Source: CAZADH01 sp964483805
GTDB lineage: Bacteria > Muiribacteriota > Ozemobacteria > Ozemobacterales > Ozemobacteraceae
Assembly (NCBI GenBank): GCA_964483805.1
Contig: CAZADH010000114.1
Location: forward strand, 1 to 17,663
Length of the DNA: 17,663 nt
Reading direction: 5' to 3'
A program made the translations under genes and the position numbers. This document shows, piece by piece, positions 16,059 through 17,663 of this stretch. Position 1 is the stretch's first letter. Each line of letters opens with the position of its first letter. The notes beneath the pieces are model-generated. The model was not told the origin of the DNA, did not search any database, and saw nothing but the letters and a program-made list of their open reading frames with translations.

Positions 16059-16522
16059 CGGGGTGCGACCACCAACGCTTCGAGTGAAACCGATTGGCGG
16101 CGCAACCAGCGACTGATCTTGCTGTCGCCTGCCGGTGTCACGGTGACCTTGATCTGCATGGCGCGCACGCCTGACCCCGGGTTGTCGGCCGGGGTGATGA
16201 CCACTTCCCGCTGAAAATCGCGGGCCTCGGCAGGATACCAACCGGCACCGCCCGCGCCATTGCCGGCGGGTATGGACGACCAGCCAAGCGGGTATTCGGG
16301 CAGCGGATGGCGCGCGTAATCAGCAACAAACGCGTAACCCATGCCGCGCAGGACTTCGATGGGTTCCCGGCAAAGCGAGACGGCAAGCGACTTGTACCAG
16401 GCGTCCATGGCCGACTGGTTGGCGCTGCTGACCACTGACAGCAGCGAAATGAGGGTGAGGGCGAGAAACATGGCCACCATCAGGAGTTCGAGCATCGTGA
16501 AGCCGCGGTGTCGGCAGGCCAT
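16055..16522 (-). CDS. Small prepilin-like protein (PilV/GspI-type size)
   Basis: This 155-residue protein has a short prepilin leader, MACRHRG, with cleavage after G7 and then FTMLELLMVAMFLALTLISL, including E12 at +5. The rest has a short helical linker (SANQSAMDAWYKSLAVSLC) and a beta-rich C-terminal half. ATG at 16522 overlaps the upstream stop by one base (TGATG), and its own stop overlaps the next ATG by 4 bp, so three genes are coupled. The long upstream extension of the frame is Arg/Pro-rich shadow sequence and was rejected. The product is probably a minor pilin of a type IV pilus or type II secretion-like machine. Confidence 0.9.
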   Translation of the reverse strand: MACRHRGFTMLELLMVAMFLALTLISLLSVVSSANQSAMDAWYKSLAVSLCREPIEVLRGMGYAFVADYARHPLPEYPLGWSSIPAGNGAGGAGWYPAEARDFQREVVITPADNPGSGVRAMQIKVTVTPAGDSKISRWLRRQSVSLEALVVAPR

Positions 16523-17532
16523 CAGAGGTCTCCGGCCGTATAGCGTTGGAAGGTGATGCCACGATCGAAGGTGATCTGGTAGAGATCGTCGGCGCGCCGC
16601 AGGGCCGGGTCGTAGCGGATCTTGTGGGTGACGTCGGCCCAGTCGCCGGTCCCGAGGCGGTCGACCACGAGGGCACCATGCAGGTCGAGGGGCTTGCGGG
16701 CCACCACGCGCCCATGGCCGCCGTCGTCGAGGGCGACCAGGGAAGCCTCGACGGGCTGATCGGTGTTGATCTCGATGCGACCACCGCGGGCGACAAAAAC
16801 GCACAGACTGTTGGCGTCGTGCTTGCGGACCGGCCCCTCGATCTTCAGTTGGGCGCCGTCGTCGACGATCAGGGCGCCGACACCTTTGATGCGCACTGTC
16901 TTGCCACCGGCACCGAGAACGGTGCCGGCGTTGATCCAGGCCAGGCCGCGCAGATCCAGCAACAGTTCACCGTTTGCTTCTTGCAATATGTTGTATTGCT
17001 GTGCGAGCGTCGCGGTCGGCGCGCCACGCGTCCATAAGGAAGGATGATCGTAGATCACGGCGCCGGTGTCGGGCACCCGGCCATCCCGGCTGCCGAACCA
17101 GGGCGCGGGGAACGTCGTGTCGGCGCCGGGACCGCCAGGTTGCAGGGTCTGGCCGCCCTGAAAGAGGTGACGGGTGTCGTACGACGAATACAGCGGATAC
17201 TCGCCGGCGCTGCGACGATCGGCAACGCTGGGCAACTGCTCGAGAAACTCGCGGACCATCTGATTGTCAGGGGCCGGGCTGGGCATGCGCGTGCAGGGGA
17301 TGCTGTCGCGCAGATTGGCGAATCCCTGGCGGTACTCGTTCGGCAGTTGACTGGGGTCGAGCTTGAATGCCACGAAATACAGAAACCGCTGGCGCAGCCG
17401 ACCTTGCAGCACTGCTGTCGCCTGGGCCGGATCGGCCGTGGCCACCGGATCGTCGGAGAGAATCTCGAACGCCGGTTGCAGATTCTCATCGGGAGATCCG
17501 TTCGCAAAGCCGTTTTTCAGATATCGGCGCAC
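16522..17532 (-). CDS. Beta-rich protein of the prepilin operon, N-terminus probably missing
   Basis: 336 codons from GTG at 17532. I do not recognise a named family. The first half (1-160) is mixed. The second half has repeated short strands with glycines (LLLDLRGLAWINAGTVLGAG, VRIKGVGALIVDDGAQLKIE, GGRIEINTDQPVEASLVA), as in right-handed beta-helix or bactofilin-like stacks. No signal peptide or prepilin leader is visible, although its two partners in the operon are exported. The frame continues only 14 codons upstream before a TGA (17575-17577), with no ATG and no good ribosome-binding site. The preceding DNA looks coding on the other strand. I think the true start lies elsewhere and that the scaffold end is misjoined. 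It is coupled to the next gene by TGATG. Confidence 0.65.
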   Translation of the reverse strand: MRRYLKNGFANGSPDENLQPAFEILSDDPVATADPAQATAVLQGRLRQRFLYFVAFKLDPSQLPNEYRQGFANLRDSIPCTRMPSPAPDNQMVREFLEQLPSVADRRSAGEYPLYSSYDTRHLFQGGQTLQPGGPGADTTFPAPWFGSRDGRVPDTGAVIYDHPSLWTRGAPTATLAQQYNILQEANGELLLDLRGLAWINAGTVLGAGGKTVRIKGVGALIVDDGAQLKIEGPVRKHDANSLCVFVARGGRIEINTDQPVEASLVALDDGGHGRVVARKPLDLHGALVVDRLGTGDWADVTHKIRYDPALRRADDLYQITFDRGITFQRYTAGDL

Positions 17533-17663
17533 GCGCTCCAGGCTGTCCCTCCGAGCCGTCCCACGGCGCGGGCATCATCAAGAACGCCGAGGACTATGCG
17601 CGCGTCAAGCCTTTGCTCTACCCCAGCGGGCCTACCTTTGACCACGATATGGTGCGCGCCGGG
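17533..17663 (+). other. Scaffold-end segment that looks coding on the plus strand
   Basis: From 17571 to the end, the plus strand reads a protein-like 31-codon stretch beginning GIIKNAEDYARVK and ending in HDMVRAG, with G or C in most third positions. It has no start codon and no stop. On the minus strand the same bases break the frame of the 16522-17532 gene. It could be a fragment of another gene or of the same gene inverted by a chimeric join. There is no recognisable family. Confidence 0.5.

Noticed and set aside
17363..17641. Plus-strand frame of 92 codons at the right edge
   Set aside because: Its translation is Arg-rich shadow; the protein-like reading at the end (17571-17663) is in a different frame.

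Overview
The window is a GC-rich, tightly packed bacterial segment. Everything up to about 12.2 kb is coded on the minus strand, and one long gene runs the other way. The organism should be Gram-negative with an LPS outer membrane, because the window holds a Kdo transferase, a lipid A acyltransferase and a glycosyltransferase family 9 (heptosyltransferase) protein in one operon. Sigma-54-dependent two-component signalling, HEAT-repeat proteins, a HAMP/SpoIIE phosphatase and prepilin-like genes together suggest a deep-branching or candidate phylum (Ozemobacteria/Riflebacteria-like is one guess), but the lineage cannot be fixed by reading alone. A 10-N gap and an odd right end show that this is a draft scaffold.

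Layout. (1) 1-4311, minus: an operon with 4-bp stop/start overlaps at every junction, in the order DUF362-ferredoxin protein, LpxL/HtrB-type acyltransferase, KdtA/WaaA, GT9 heptosyltransferase (3' end off the window). Its leader (4312-4547) carries two clusters of TGTCA-containing short repeats. (2) 4548-6665, minus: three small exported proteins, namely a Ser/Gly/Thr-rich protein with a four-cysteine zinc-ribbon-like knot and two short proteins that look like distant paralogs of each other. The spacers between them hold repeats and hairpins. (3) 6666-9782, minus: a membrane histidine kinase followed 10 bp later by an NtrC-type response regulator, then a textbook -24/-12 sigma-54 promoter and upstream dyads aimed at the first small exported protein. 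(4) 9828-12222, minus: a HEAT-repeat protein with a C-terminal membrane anchor and a small beta-rich domain, interrupted by the N gap. An 11-bp overlap across the gap restores one continuous frame, so the gap is probably an assembly error. (5) 12335-15301, plus: a 988-residue membrane SpoIIE/RsbU-type phosphatase with two predicted extracytoplasmic regions, divergent from the HEAT gene and convergent (14-bp overlap) with (6) 15288-17532, minus: two class III (prepilin) signal proteins and a beta-rich protein, translationally coupled.

How the parts may work together: the kinase senses an envelope signal and phosphorylates the sigma-54 activator, which most likely switches on the adjacent exported protein gene at 6207-6665 through the 6738-6753 promoter. 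The kinase, regulator, predicted enhancer, promoter and secreted target form a compact envelope-response module. This is the most interesting candidate system in the window. The last ~130 bases look chimeric or otherwise misjoined, because coding-like sequence switches to the plus strand there.
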